Of a stretch of DNA of 64,000 nt, positions 35,138 through 46,642 are shown piece after piece. The position numbers were made by a program, and so were the translations under genes. The notes beneath the pieces were generated by a model. It was not told the origin of the DNA and did no database searches. It was given only the letters and a program-made list of their open reading frames with translations. Where the stretch lies: the NCBI GenBank assembly GCA_032718475.1, contig JAUCBJ010007908.1, positions 31,626 through 95,625 on the forward strand. Reading direction: 5' to 3'. Each line of letters starts with the position of its first letter. Within the stretch, counting starts at the first letter, position 1. This DNA comes from Nemertoderma westbladi (lineage: Eukaryota > Xenacoelomorpha > Nemertodermatida > Nemertodermatidae).

Positions 35138-35831
35138 ATGACGGAGTTGATAGAAGATGGTCTTGGTATCAGGGAGCGATATACTCTACTTTCAAGCATT
35201 TGTTGATAGCTTGATACGCGGTGATACTAGTCCAACTACTACGGAGGATGATGGTCGTTATGTCGAACCTACGATTTCCTGGAAATAACTTACGCGTGAA
35301 TTGGACTATGGAAAATTCACCGCTCGCTATACGCATCGTAATGGTACGTGTATGGACTTCTTGACTACTGGTCATCCTATTGATTTGCGCGACACCGACG
35401 ATGTAGACACCGAAAGGGAAATGGTTTTATTTAAATATCATACCCAGCGGAGTCGAAACGATAAATCGAGAATAGAACACGAGAACTCTATTCGAAACAG
35501 ACTCGAGAGGGAAGACGTTGAAGAGCCTGATGGACGTCGCGACTTCAACGACTATCTAGAATTCCTAAGAGAGACCTATCTCAATATTGCCAGTCAACAA
35601 AACCTCGAAACTCGATATCCTCAAGGTATACATCCGGACCCTATGATGGAGCTCAAACGGCTCTATTTTGCGGTGGTGTGTCTTACCGCCAGTCGGCCGC
35701 TGCCTGTCGTTCCGGGTGGCTTCGAGCGGATGGGGGGGTGTTGTGGGGCTGGAGAGCGATCACCCGCGTTTCCCCTTCGGGGCGTGCGTCTTTGGTGTTG
35801 TTGCGATAGATGCCCTGGACTCAGCCGATAG
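35138..35831 (+). pseudogene. ORF3a of BEL copy 2, decayed
   Basis: It begins MTELIED as in copy 1. A 2-nt deletion near 35190 shifts the frame, and a TAA near 35287 replaces a Gln codon. The original frame is then open again to TGA at 35831. Homology to copy 1 fades after about 35560; the following residues (about 60, to MMELKRLYF) may be the C-terminus lost in copy 1, and the last part is GC-rich and looks non-coding. No recognisable domain. Confidence 0.6.
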
Positions 35832-36480
35832 ACGGAAAGACATAAACATCCACGGAAACGTTGTGTTAAACACAGTTGTGCTTGTTATATTTACTGGAGT
35901 TTCGAGCGAAACTTGTTTGACGTATCACCTATGCTCACTCTGCTCGAACGATCCTGGAGTAAACCTACGATCAGAGTCCCGGAATACTCGGTCAAACCTC
36001 CTCGTTCCTTGGTTGGACCTCGGACCTGCGATCCTGGTGGTGTCGCGGATCCTCGCGGATTGTATTCACTGTTCAAAGATCTAGTGCTACCCTAACAATT
36101 AATCGGTAACACTCCGACAGTGATTTCTAGCTAGCCGCCCATCTTACCTAGCCGGATTGTGACGCGGACACCTAATATCACTATCCAACCGTATGGTCGT
36201 CCCCGTTTAACGCGATACAACCCTTCATCAAGGTGAAGGAGAGCGTTGTACGAAACGAGTTAAACGCTATTCTATAAAGATCAAAAAAGAAATCTGCGTT
36301 TGTTCAGATAAACGTAAGTTATAACAGTAAGTCCAATCGATAAACGAATTAGCCCTATCTCAGTTCGATTGGGAAATCTCGAATCTCTAAGAAGATATCA
36401 AGCTTAGAAAACCCTATTCTCTGCGAGAGTTTTGGACGAACGTATCCCATGACAAGCGGAGGAAAATCAGCTCGAGGAGA
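35832..36480 (+). other. Spacer between ORF3a and ORF3b tail, BEL copy 2
   Basis: Not homologous to the equivalent part of copy 1 as far as I can see. It has a three-helix nested hairpin at 36205-36265 (GTTTAAC/GTTAAAC, TACAAC/GTTGTA, CCTTCA/TGAAGG), a CCAATCGA/TCGATTGG pair near 36333 and 36364, and a CCCC-TTCG-GGGC hairpin at about 35782. A short open stretch (35913-36095) resembles a protein C-terminus but is unsupported. Confidence 0.55.
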
Positions 36481-36655
36481 AGCATATCGAACTGGACGAG
36501 ACACCGACCGTAAACCCAAACCTTCTAATGCAATTGTATTGCACCCTTTACCCAGGAGTTATAGCCTTCCTAGTAAAGTGGCTCGCCCTAAAGAGAAAAG
36601 GACTCTGGCTAGCCTCGGGAAACTGCGTAAACGCCGTCCGCGCAAAGAAAACTAA
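36481..36655 (+). pseudogene. ORF3b C-terminal remnant, BEL copy 2
   Basis: From about 36507 the frame matches the last 50 residues of copy 1 ORF3b, including VARPKEKRTLA.LGKLRKRRPRK and the stop. The zinc-knuckle part and everything before it are absent or replaced. The basic tail is thus the shared anchor of two otherwise different post-pol regions. Confidence 0.75.
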
Positions 36656-36725
36656 CTGTTTAGAGTATCTTTATGTTTTAGAAACTGTGATTTTTATATT
36701 TTATAGACTGAAAATCCCATTTTCT

Positions 36726-36733
36726 GGGAGCGG
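36726..36733 (+). promoter_or_regulatory. BEL copy 2 polypurine tract
   Basis: GGGAGCGG adjoining the 3' LTR start at 36734. Confidence 0.75.
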
Positions 36734-37933
36734 TGTAAAAGCCTTTGCTGAATTGCCCCGTTATTTTTATTATCTTTTACATTAAAATACTCTGTAGTTG
36801 ATTTAATAGGTGTAAGAGACCGTATTATTGCTGTATCGGTGTTTTTTAGAGGATCTAAGAGCTATTTCCTCTGTATGTGTACTGTGAAAGGCATAGTTGA
36901 TGATTCTATGGCAATTCCGTGACGCAAAAGGTGATAGCTACTCTTGAACAGTAGTTACTATGACGACGGTTAACAGCTGATATTCATACGTGTTGATTTT
37001 CTTTGTTCTACGGCATCTCTCAGTTCAGTCAGCCAATCAGAGCATTTTTTATGGCTCTTGTACAGAAATTTCCTAGAAATCACGCAATGCGTTATGGGCA
37101 GTGTTTACATTCTGTCCTGAGCCAGGAGAGAGCGGCTTGGGAATATTTTGTGCTTTTCTGTTTTAGCCTAACACTAGTAGGCTTAATTATAAGGACATAT
37201 ATCCGTTATCAAACCTTACTTACTGACACTGCATACTGTGTAACACTGTGCATACTTTAAACTGTTATACTGCTATTTACTGTCGGTTCTTCATAATATG
37301 GTTGATGAATTATTATATTTGGAATAACGATAAATAACCCCGAAAACCCAATATTCTTGATATACCGAAGGTAAGAGAGAAAGGTTACATATAACGATTG
37401 TGACTTATGTTAAAGTGGTTTGAAGTGAATCTAATGTTATTTGATAGACCCTACATGATTCGGTCCGTGTTCCTTTTATATGTGACTAAAATCAGTGAAG
37501 ATCGGCAGATCAGTGTGCAGTATTGTGCAGCATTGTGTATGAGTGAGACTGATAACGAAGCATTTCCTAAAGAATGCGCCATATATGTGAATTGTAACTA
37601 AGCCATATCGTTGTGAGTAGTTTAAGTCATAACTCTGTTTTTATAGATAGAGCGCCACGTCCTAAAGGAACTGTTAATATTCCCCGAAGGTGAATAATAT
37701 TGTCAGAGATTATATAATACTGTCAGTCGAATAATACATTAGGCTTACATAGCAATACGATTAAGCCGTCGAACCCAATCTCCCGGGTATATCCAGCGGG
37801 TGAATGATCGCGCACCGATTGGTTTCGACTAGTGTAGTGAATCAAATACTTGTCAGAGGCTTAAAGTGATTTATTATCTAGAAGACATCCTAATTTGGCG
37901 GGTTAAACTGCCAAAGGTCTGAAAGCGCGAACA
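36734..37933 (+). repeat. BEL copy 2 3' LTR
   Basis: 1200 bp, TGTAAAAGCC to GCGCGAACA, followed by ctgaa (37934-37938). Near-identical to the 5' LTR of the same element. Confidence 0.96.
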
Positions 37934-38533
37934 CTGAAATAAACAGGAACATGCTTCAAATTTCTAATTTCTGCGTCTAATATATTGGATGTGAGTTTTC
38001 CTGAAATATGTTTTTCAAGTAAATTTCCGGAAAAGTAAACTTCATCTGTAGTTACGACCACAAGAGACAAGATAACGAACCACGTAAACTCATCTAAGCA
38101 GGAATCCCTTGTTTCTAGTGTTTACTCTACTTATGTTTTACTATACATATGTTTTCAGAATGTGCTAAATAAAATAATTAATATAATAATTGGACATTTC
38201 TGGAAAATTCGAAAATGTATAAGAAATTATTGGAAAAATGTATGGGAAATTTCCTGACTCAAATCCCTACTAAATATATTTACATTCAGGTTTCTTTGAA
38301 AGGTATTTGCAATAAATAGATTGAAAAGTTGGGGTAATAAAAACGAGAGAAAATGTGTCTTTCAGTATAGTATGTGAGAAGTGCTCGCCGCCGTATGTGT
38401 AAACCCCATACAGTAGAGGCCAGGCCCAGCCCCCCCACCACTGACCCGGCCCCAGGCCACCCACCACTCTAAATCCAGCCCTGCCTGAGACCATTCGGGA
38501 TGAATGCTACTAAGTTTAACCCTTTGAGCCCTA

Positions 38534-38586
38534 AGGACGTATATATACGTCCTCAACAGTGTCCTAAGGACGTATATATACGTCCT
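38534..38586. repeat. Two perfect 20-bp palindromes
   Basis: AGGACGTATATATACGTCCT at 38534-38553 and again at 38567-38586, 33 bp apart, just inside the left terminus of the MITE. They may be subterminal transposase-binding repeats; this is inference. Confidence 0.95.
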
Positions 38587-39259
38587 GTTGTTAATGGCTG
38601 CCAATGGGGATGATTCAAGTTTAGGTTATTCTAGCAGTGTTTATCCATCGCTTAGGACACTATACTACCCGTTTTAGTTAAAAAAGTGATCTGGAGTTTG
38701 AGTTAGAGGTTGGAATTCAACCAATCAGTGATGAGCTCCTTTTCAGAGAAAGCAGGGTGCTTATTGAAAGCAGGTTGATTGTAACAGTAGGATACAGTAG
38801 GATATGGCAGAGGTTTGAATGAGTAGCCCTTGAGAATTCCAACCAATCAGAGTTTATTTCCCTGTCAAGCTTTCCACTGTAATAATCTACTTTGTAAATA
38901 AATAAATAAATACATCACATGACTGAAAAGTGAAAAGTAAAAGTGAAAACCTGGTATTCTTCATATTGGTGAATTACGTAATTGTATTTCATAAATAGAA
39001 TAATGGGAATGATGATTGTTCCTGTACTAGCATCCTGGTGGATTATTGTGGTAATTCTGCAATAATGTATCTATATTGCATTTTGGTATTACAATAATTA
39101 TTCATTTATATTTATCATTCATTTACAGTTTATATCCAGGGCTCTGCCTTGATAAATAAATGCTTTGCAGATTATCATAAATAAGTCATATAGATTATAC
39201 CGGTACCATAAATAGACCATGGAGTGTAATAATATATATGATATAGTTCAGAAGAATAA

Positions 39260-39380
39260 ATATTTTTTTCATTTTTTAATTTTCAATTTTTTTTTTCATT
39301 TTTTAAATTAAAAAAAAATTTTTTAATTAAATTTTTTTTTTTAATTTTTAAAAATTTAATTTTTTTAAATTAAAAAAATA
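39260..39380. repeat. A/T-only low-complexity tract
   Basis: Runs of T and A with almost no other base, inside the TTAA-flanked MITE. Confidence 0.9.
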
Positions 39381-39694
39381 TGAAGAATGTCAATCATGAC
39401 ACCTTTTAAGATAAAAGTCAAATCATTTTAAAAATGTGTCATAACTTCTAGATGATTGGCATTGCCGTAAATGTGTTTTAAAGTTTGCTTAATTTTTAGG
39501 TTCTGGGGGGCTATTTAAAAAAGGGCCTAGTAACCAAAGGGTTAAGGGAGAAAACTGCCAGTCTGACCCAGAAATTGGTGGGGAGTCAAATATGCCACGA
39601 AACTCAGGAAAATTAATAGACTCTTCCTATCATGCGGCTGGAAATCGAGTTAATGCTACACATATGGACGCCTCATTTTTAGTTCAAAATTCAT

Positions 39695-42600
39695 AAATAC
39701 TACTACTACTAGGTCGAGCGAACTCGGACAGTGGAAATGAGATCCTTCCAGGCTTCCCGATTCTCCATAGTTGTCGCAATTTCGTTTCTCCCAAGTTCAG
39801 TATCCCTTTCAAGTTGATCTATATATGTTATGGCCGGTCGTCCATGACTACGCTTTCCATGAGTTGGTTGCCAGAAATGTAGATCTGGTATGACCTCGTC
39901 TTTACTTCGCCAGCAGTGCCCACTGAATCTTAATCTGCGTTCACGGAGGGTGGTTGATACAGGTGGTATTGTACCATAAAGCTCGGCGTTTGTCATGTGT
40001 TGTCTCCAGCTGATGTTTAGGGCTGCCCTTAGTAGTCTTGTGTAGCAACCATCAATTCGTTGTTCAAGTGATTTAGTCAGTGTCCAGGTCTCACCCCCGT
40101 ATAAAAATACACTTTCCGCTGTGGCTCGAAAGAACTTAGTCTTCAGGTTCCTGGAGAGATCAGATTTCCAGATGGTATCCATTTTTGATAGAGCTACCCA
40201 AGCCTTTGCTTTCCTAACTTCTATGTCCTTTTTGCTACTCTCTATCCATGATCCAAGGTAGTGGAAGTTGTTGACCTTTCTAAGTTGATTATTATCAATG
40301 GTTGTCAAGTTTCCATCAACATTAAAGGTCATGAATTCGGTCTTGGTAGCATTTATATGCAATCCAACCTCCTTAGCAGCCCTCTCCGCTTTATTTAGTA
40401 GAAGCTGTGCATTTGCTAGCGTATTAGAGAGCAGGGTGATGTCATCTGCAAAGTTGACGTCTGTGACTGTAGTTGCCGGATATCTACTACTTCTGCGTTT
40501 TTGAAGTGTGAATCCCAGATCTTCACCCTTTGTTGCCGTCCTCATTGCATAATCCAGCACAATTACAAATAGTAATGGTGCTAATGTGTCACCTTGCAGT
40601 ACGCTAGCCAGGATTGAGAAAACCTCAGTTTCACCATCTGGTGAGAGTACCTGCACTTCTGTGTCACAATATAACAATCCAATGCCAGCAACAATTACTT
40701 CTGGTATTCCATAAGCTCATAGGATTTCAAGCATTTTACCTCTATGGATGGAGTCAAATGCCTTCTTGAAGTCCACAAAAGTCATGACTGCAGCGAGACT
40801 CTTTCACTTAATTCCTTCAATCAGTCTCCGTAGTGCAAGTATCTGAGCTATTGTTGATCTACTTGGTCGAAATCCGTTTTGGCTCTTATGCAGTAGTTTC
40901 TCTATGTGAGGCCTAATCCTATATAGAATCATTTTATTGTATATTTTGGCAGCTACCACAAGCAGACAGAACCCACGATAGTTTGTTGGCATGCCGAGTT
41001 GTCCTTTCTTGGGGAGAGGCTTTAGTTGACCTTTAGTCCAACTTGGTGGTGGCTTTTCCCCTTTTAACATCCGGTTGCAAACATTCAATAATGGTCTGTT
41101 TAGCACTCCGGTTTTCCATACCTCTGCTGGGATTTCATCTAATCCACTCGCTTTATTATTGGACATGCTTTTAATGCTTCTTTGGAGTTTGGCAGGTGTA
41201 AAGTCCCCTGTTTATATAGGTAGTGTCTTGTCATATATTTCCCTTGTAGGGCTGACCTTGGTGGCTGCCCAAGCAAGTTGCTGAAGTGATTTCTCCACTT
41301 CCCAACACGTTATTCAGGACTATCGGCTTTGAGGCGCCCCTTTGCACAACTTTTCCAACCAGATACCTCATTTACAGTTTGCCAGGTAAGTCTTGATTGT
41401 TGCTGTATGTGAGCAGTTGTAATTGCGTCAATTTTACCCTGTATGTCCTTTTCCTGGCTGATGTTGTAGGCCAATTTAAGATCGACCTTAACTTTCTCAA
41501 CCTTGTTAATGTTTTCGGTTGTGGGTTGTTCGGTTTTAACTTTGTAGGCTATCTTAAGATCTTCTCTCTTACAAGTAACCTCAGAGTTTTGCCATGGCAC
41601 ATACTGTTTTCGTTTGGGTTTCTGGGGGATATGCCTCTTAGGTGATTCCTTGTGGGCTGTTATTATATTCTGGTATATTGAATCGGTGGACTGGTCTTCA
41701 TCCATTGACTGAAGTGCTTCAAAGCGGTTTTGAACTTCTACTGTGTAGTGTAAGCATCCTTTACAGCATTGTCAGTTCTGAGTTTCTCCCAGTCATAGTT
41801 GATTTGCTTGCTTGTCCTGGGTTTGCTGGCTCTCAATCTGAGTCTGATCTCTGCAGTCACAATTCTGTGGTCCAAACCAATTAGGTTCAACGAGCTGTAT
41901 GCCTCGCAGTTGATCATGCTGTTTCTCCACTTTTTGTTTATAAGGATGTAATCCAGTTGTGCTTTGGTTCCATTAGGGTATTGAAAGGGTATAATTAAGG
42001 CAAAAAAGCAAAGCGTACTCTTTTCGAATGTGTTGTTTGTTGGTATCAATTCACATTCTTCCATTAGGTCAAAAAGTAAGTACCCATTTCTGTTAGAACT
42101 GGTGTTATAGGTGTAACCCTTGATGTCTTCTGGGCCAATTTGCGCATTCAGGTCACCAGCAATGACTTTAACATTGTGTTTCGGAATGTCCTTTATAAGT
42201 CCAGTCTGATCTTCATAAAACTTGACTGCTTGTTCTGGCTCTGAGGCATTGGTTGGACTGTAGCAACATATAACTGTTGCCTTGGGATTCCCATCTAATG
42301 TCCAAAAATCAAATCATTACCCTGGAATTTATAGATTCGATGTTGTTTAGTGTCTTAAGTGCAAATGGGCTTAGCAGAATTCCTACTCCACCAATTGATG
42401 CATTGGCCGAGTTTCTTACTGTTGAGCTTGTTACTAACGTCCATCCATTTCCAATGTCATTGTACTTCATGGCAGTGTCTTCATGACAAATCCGATGTTC
42501 TTGGATGCAGATGATGTCGATGTTATATTCCATTGCCAGAGCGACCATGTCACCCTGTTTGCTCTGTGCTTTCAGCGTGTGCGTTCATTGTAGCAATCTT

Positions 42601-42904
42601 TGGTGTCTTTTTACATTTCAACAGGTTGGTTCTTCTATCTTCTCTGCCGTCTGTTCCAGTGGCCAATTTATCGACCCCAACTTGGTGTACCACTGAGGGA
42701 TACGGTCCTTGTTGACCTGGGCGACGACTGAGCTGGTATTTCTCCTGGAGGGTTCTCATACTCATATCTTTCAGTTGCGAGAGTAAACCGCTTGTGGTCA
42801 CAACTCCTACAAGCGACTTCGCAAGAGGTCGCTGTTGGTTGATTACCTTCCGCAGACCTTGTCAGCATGTCTAGACGTTGGTTGATTACCTTCCGCCTAT
42901 CCAT
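39695..42904 (-). pseudogene. RTE-like LINE, decayed, minus strand
   Basis: Reads right to left. An AP-type endonuclease N-terminus lies at 42309-42548 (DIICIQEHRI, an active-site Glu context). Its C-terminus is at 41738-42064 (QLDYILINKKWR, then GLDHRIVTAEI). RT begins at 40804-41166 (QNGFRPSRSTIAQILALRRLIE), continues in MTFVDFKKAFDS near 40770, and has the FADDITLLSNT catalytic pair in 39709-40677. TGA codons near 40804 and 40718 and frameshifts (one near 42560) break it. The stop is the first TAG of a (TAG)n tail at 39697-39711, the 3' end of the insertion. RTE/BovB-like is the nearest family by motif look. It cannot be active. Confidence 0.85.
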
Positions 42905-43639
42905 GGCCTACAGCCCTGCTGCCGACTGTAGGGGTCCTTTTGTTACACCCTGAACCAAGTGTGCCTCCTGGGTTAGGTTACCTAACACTGGTAGAGGAGC
43001 ATCCAGTATAGACAGAGCGGGCATGTATCATCTCTATTGCAGATGTGTATCAAGCATTTGCATTCAATGGTGCCCTAGGCGCTATATCCCTCAACAGCTC
43101 AACAGCTCAACATTCCTCAACAGATACAAGGGGAGATTTCTGACAAAGCACAAGCTTCTAGTAGACTGCACTAACAATATTAGAATTCCTCGAATATCTG
43201 GTGAGGGAGAAAACTCAGTTCGCCACAGCAGTAGAGGAGAATCTACAGTGACACCAATGCATTGCCCAATGCACCGCCGACTTCCAGATGAGTTGCTGTG
43301 TTTCCTGCATCCCACTCTCCAAACAACACCTTGACTTTTCCTGCAAGAGTTCTGAGACACCCTGGCCACCTGGTGAGCTACAGTCGCCTCAGTGCACAGT
43401 CAGAGTCATGGTTGTGTGGCCCACTTCGATTTGAACCATGGCTTAAATTACTCTGCTTACTCTGGATCTGATCGTCCATGAGCAGCAGGGGACGGATCGA
43501 GATTCCAGTCTTCAGTGCGACATAGGCATTCGAGGAGCATTCATCCCATTCAGTCCTTCAGTCAGCCGAGGATAAGAAGAAACTGCAGGATGCGGATGCT
43601 GCCTATGAATGGTTCTTTGTCTCAATTTATCGTGTCGTG
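42905..43639. other. Interval between the two LINEs
   Basis: No supportable gene. Near 42910-42960 is a CTGCTGCC...GGGTCC segment vaguely similar to 45350-45390, perhaps LINE untranslated sequence. Confidence 0.5.
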
Positions 43640-44997
43640 TGATGGTGTCCTAGTCCAATAGGATTGGATTGCTATACAATAGGATTCTATTAAATCGCAT
43701 CAGGGATCCCATTGAGAGACTGCTCCGTGGAAATCAGAATGGGTTCCGTAAAGGGCGTGGGACCATGGAGCCCATTTTGGCACTTAGAAGGATAATTGAA
43801 GAGTTATCAAAAAAGAAAGACAGGCATCTGGCTGTTATCTTTGTTGACTTCTTCAAGGCCTTTGATTCAGTCTCTCGCTCACGTATGTTCAGCATACTTT
43901 CATTATATGGGATTCCTGATGAAATTATTGCAGCAATCAGATCAGTATACGATGGTTCGACAACATTTGTGTCTACTGTTGACGGTGACACAGAACCATT
44001 TGAAGTGTTATGGGGCGTCCTCCAAGGAGACACACTTGCACCATTTTTGTTCATTATTGTGGTTGACTATGTTCTACGCATGTCCTTAGATCATTATAAT
44101 GATGATGGGGTGATGATAACTCCACATGATGGCTCCAGAAGTCGAGGAAATCCTGCCAAGTACCTAACTGATCTAGACTTTGCTGATGACTTAGGAGTAC
44201 TCTCAGAATCATTAGAGGGAGCCCAACGGCTCCTCAGCTCATTAGAACATGCTGCTTCTAGTGTTGGTCTTTTTATTAACTCCAGAAAGACCAAAATTCT
44301 GACAGTTAACTTTGAAAGTCCTCAGCAAGTCTCTGATCGGATGAGCATAAGCTCAAAGGATGGTATGCTTGAGCATGTGGACGACTTCTGTTACCTGGGA
44401 TCATGGATCCGGAAGTCAGGTGAGGACCTTCGAATACGTAAGGGAAAGGCATGGGCAGCCTTGAATAGGCTTTCCAGGATTTGGAAGTCACCGAGAATTA
44501 ATCGGAAACTTAAGGTCCGATTATTTAGAGCAGCAGTAGTTCCAGTACTCCTCTACGGGAGTCCATGCTGGGCTCTAACTGCTGAGGACACCAAATCTCT
44601 GGATGGCACATTCACAAGAATGCTACGCCGGGTTCATTGTGTCAAGTACAATGCACACATCTCCAACCAGACACTATATAACATTGGAGGTGTCTCATTG
44701 GTTCCCCCAAGCTTGACACTAGAACAAAATCGCCTCCGCTTTGCAGGACATTGCTTTCGCCGTGAGGACCAGCCAGTGCATAATCTTGTACTTTGGCAGC
44801 CTCATGGAGTGAATAAGCATGGTGGACAGCCCATGACTTTCTTGAGACGCATCTTAAAGGACACTGGCCTTAAAGATGCGGATGATCTAGCAAATGTCAT
44901 GGGTGATAGGGAGTTGTGGTGGTGCAATTTTGTTGACAAGCATTCTTAAAAATGCAGCTGCAATGCAGCATGCCGATCCTAGTAGTAGTAGTAGTCC
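43640..44997 (+). pseudogene. 5'-truncated RTE-like LINE, plus strand
   Basis: Starts within RT. The frame from about 43651 (LLYNRILLNRI) runs to TAA 44949. Landmarks: QNGFRKGRGTMEPILALRRIIEE, FVDFFKAFDS (first catalytic Asp), LQGDTLAPFLF, LDFADDLGVL (catalytic pair), YLGSWIRKSGEDLRIRKGKAW and RLRFAGHCFRRED. The RT frame has no internal stop, so it is better preserved than the minus-strand copy. Endonuclease is missing, as expected from 5' truncation at insertion. A short 3' UTR (AATGCAGCTGCAATGCAGCA) ends in (TAG)n near 44981-44994, the same tail type as the minus-strand LINE. Dead by truncation. Confidence 0.85.
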
Positions 44998-45486
44998 GGT
45001 AATTCCACTGGCCTCTAGTGGCTGGACCTCCGCATTGCTAATGTAATCCATAGTGGGGGTTGGGGGGTGCTTTTTTGCCGAGTCAGCTCTCGGGGCAAAT
45101 ACCACACCCTGGTTTGCCATTCCACAGGGTGGGTGTCGCAATGGAGTCAGATATGAGGCCCATCACCCATATCTACTCTGGCACACATGACCCACCATTG
45201 GCTGTTGCAGCTCATCTGCTGGGTCATGCCCTGTACCCTTGCTGCCATCCAGGTGCAGGTCGCAGTGAAGTGCTCTCAGAGTGGACATGAGAACACTCTA
45301 CTCCTGACCAGCCATTGGTAGATCACCATCTGCCTGGTCAGGCCATATACCCCTGCAGCCAAGTATATGGGTCCTTAATCCAGGACCAAGGGCGTCCTTA
45401 TCCCAAAACGACATTGGGATAGCACAGCATTATTAAAAATGCAGCTGCAATGCAGCATGCCGATCCTAGTAGTAGTAGTAGTAGTC
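44998..45486 (+). mobile_element. Short segment ending in the same LINE 3' tail
   Basis: The roughly 50-bp LINE end (AAAAATGCAGCTGCAATGC...CGATCC plus (TAG)n) recurs at 45433-45485. The 430 bp between the two tails has no RT sequence. This is either a second, heavily truncated LINE insertion or a SINE-like element that uses the LINE tail. No boundaries or target duplication could be fixed on the left side. Confidence 0.45.
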
Positions 45487-45723
45487 CTAGTCCCCGAAGC
45501 AAGCATGCTCCTGCGGGTTATCACTGAGAGACTCCACCAGAATTGTGACGTTCATCTGGCCAAGTCAGGAGCTGGGTCCCAAATCGGATTCAGTTCGACA
45601 TTGTCCATGGTGCATCCCATTGCATTGCATCCCATTTTGCGCGGAAAGTTCAAATTTAATGGCAAATACATTGGAATGTCTTTTTTGCATTTTCGATATC
45701 ACAACTCCTCCGCCAATTTATAA
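45487..45723. other. Unassigned interval
   Basis: Nothing recognisable; one short CCCATTGCATTGCATCCCAT repeat near 45620. Confidence 0.5.
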
Positions 45724-46642
45724 TTAAGGGGGGGGGGGGGGGGGGGGGGGAGGTATACCCTTTTTTTAAAAGGTATGAACCTTTTTTTAAAATGGCTGTA
45801 AATTAGTGTTAAACGATAATATTGCTATTTTGTCATGGTCAGCCACTGTATGGAAGGCCAAATAGCCTTTTTAGTAAAATTTGAAAATTTATAGCCTCCC
45901 CCTAGCGGCTGGCGGCGGAATTAAAGATTTCACTAAAATTGCTACTAGTCCCTCAATTTTGGTCTAAATTTCTTGAAACCAACTTTTTAGGACTCAGCGT
46001 GATCGACTCTACAAAAGTTATCTTATAGAATTTTTAATTAGCCATTTTTATTTTAATTAATTAAATTAATTAATTAATTATCATATTTTTAATTAAAATT
46101 GGCTAATTAGACAAAATGGTTACATTTATCAAAATTCCATAATATAACTTTTAAAGAGCTTCCAAAGCTCGTTCGAATGAGCCATAAACGAAGAAAATTG
46201 GTTAAAAAATGACGGAGGAGTAGTAATTTTAAAATGAAAAATGTCATTCCGAGACAATGCCCTTCAAAGTTTAAACCATCCCGCCAAAATTGGCCGTCTG
46301 TGTTCTGGTTGGTTAATTATTTCCGGCACGAAGGATGCACACCAACGAGCTAAAATGTTCATTACGGGGGTTTTCGGGGTCGCTGATTTCATTTCCGAAG
46401 TCAGTTTTAATTTTTGGTGGAATCTAGTCTATCTGTCTGTCTGTCGGTCTTCTGTCTTTCTTACAGTCATAGACCGTCATACGGAAAAACAGTGATAACT
46501 CGAGAACTGAAAGAGGTCTCACTAAGCGGTTTTCAGATTTATAATCCTCATTAAATTCTGCACTAGATGAAATAAAGAAACAATAAATTGAAAATTTTAC
46601 CTGAGGGGGGGTATACCCCCCCCCCCCCCCCCCCCCCCTTAA
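45724..46642. mobile_element. TTAA-flanked MITE with poly-G inverted termini
   Basis: TTAA at 45724-45727 and 46639-46642. The left end is about 23 G, then AGGTATACCC. The right end is GGGTATACCC followed by a run of more than 20 C, so the ends form an inverted repeat of over 30 bp. The 911-bp interior has no transposase and includes an ATTAA-rich patch near 46060. TTAA targets fit piggyBac or Kolobok; the poly-G ends decide neither. Confidence 0.7.

Larger units (their letters stand above)
22332..37933 (+). mobile_element. BEL/Pao LTR retrotransposon, copy 2, complete 15.6 kb
   Basis: Bounded by 1203-bp and 1200-bp LTRs (TG...CA) with ctgaa on both sides (22327-22331 and 37934-37938). Order: LTR, 2.2-kb leader, gag-protease, RT to integrase, spacer with structured module, ORF3a remnant, spacer, ORF3b tail, polypurine tract, LTR. 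The two LTRs differ at roughly ten to fifteen positions by eye, so the insertion is fairly young. Known BEL/Pao elements are mostly much shorter; the excess here is the long leader, the long LTRs and the post-pol region. Confidence 0.95.
22009..38483. mobile_element. hAT-like non-autonomous transposon, split by BEL copy 2
   Basis: The left terminus CAGGGCCGTATTTAG (22009-22023) and the reverse complement of the right terminus (38469-38483, CAGGGCTGGATTTAG) agree at 13 of 15 positions. They are flanked by catgagac (22001-22008) and cctgagac (38484-38491), an 8-bp duplication with one mismatch. CAGGG ends and 8-bp duplications are hAT hallmarks. Without BEL copy 2 and one of its target duplications the element is about 0.87 kb and has no transposase, so it would depend on an autonomous relative. 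Confidence 0.75.
38516..39545. mobile_element. TTAA-flanked piggyBac-like MITE
   Basis: TTAA at 38516-38519 and 39542-39545 flanks inverted CCCTTTG/CAAAGGG termini. The 1022-bp interior has no transposase frame. TTAA duplication with CCC ends fits piggyBac-type non-autonomous elements. It lies 24 bp right of the hAT target duplication. Confidence 0.7.

Noticed and set aside
39709-44949. The two LINEs as a single inverted duplication
   Set aside because: They differ clearly in protein sequence and 5' extent, so they are separate insertions of related families.
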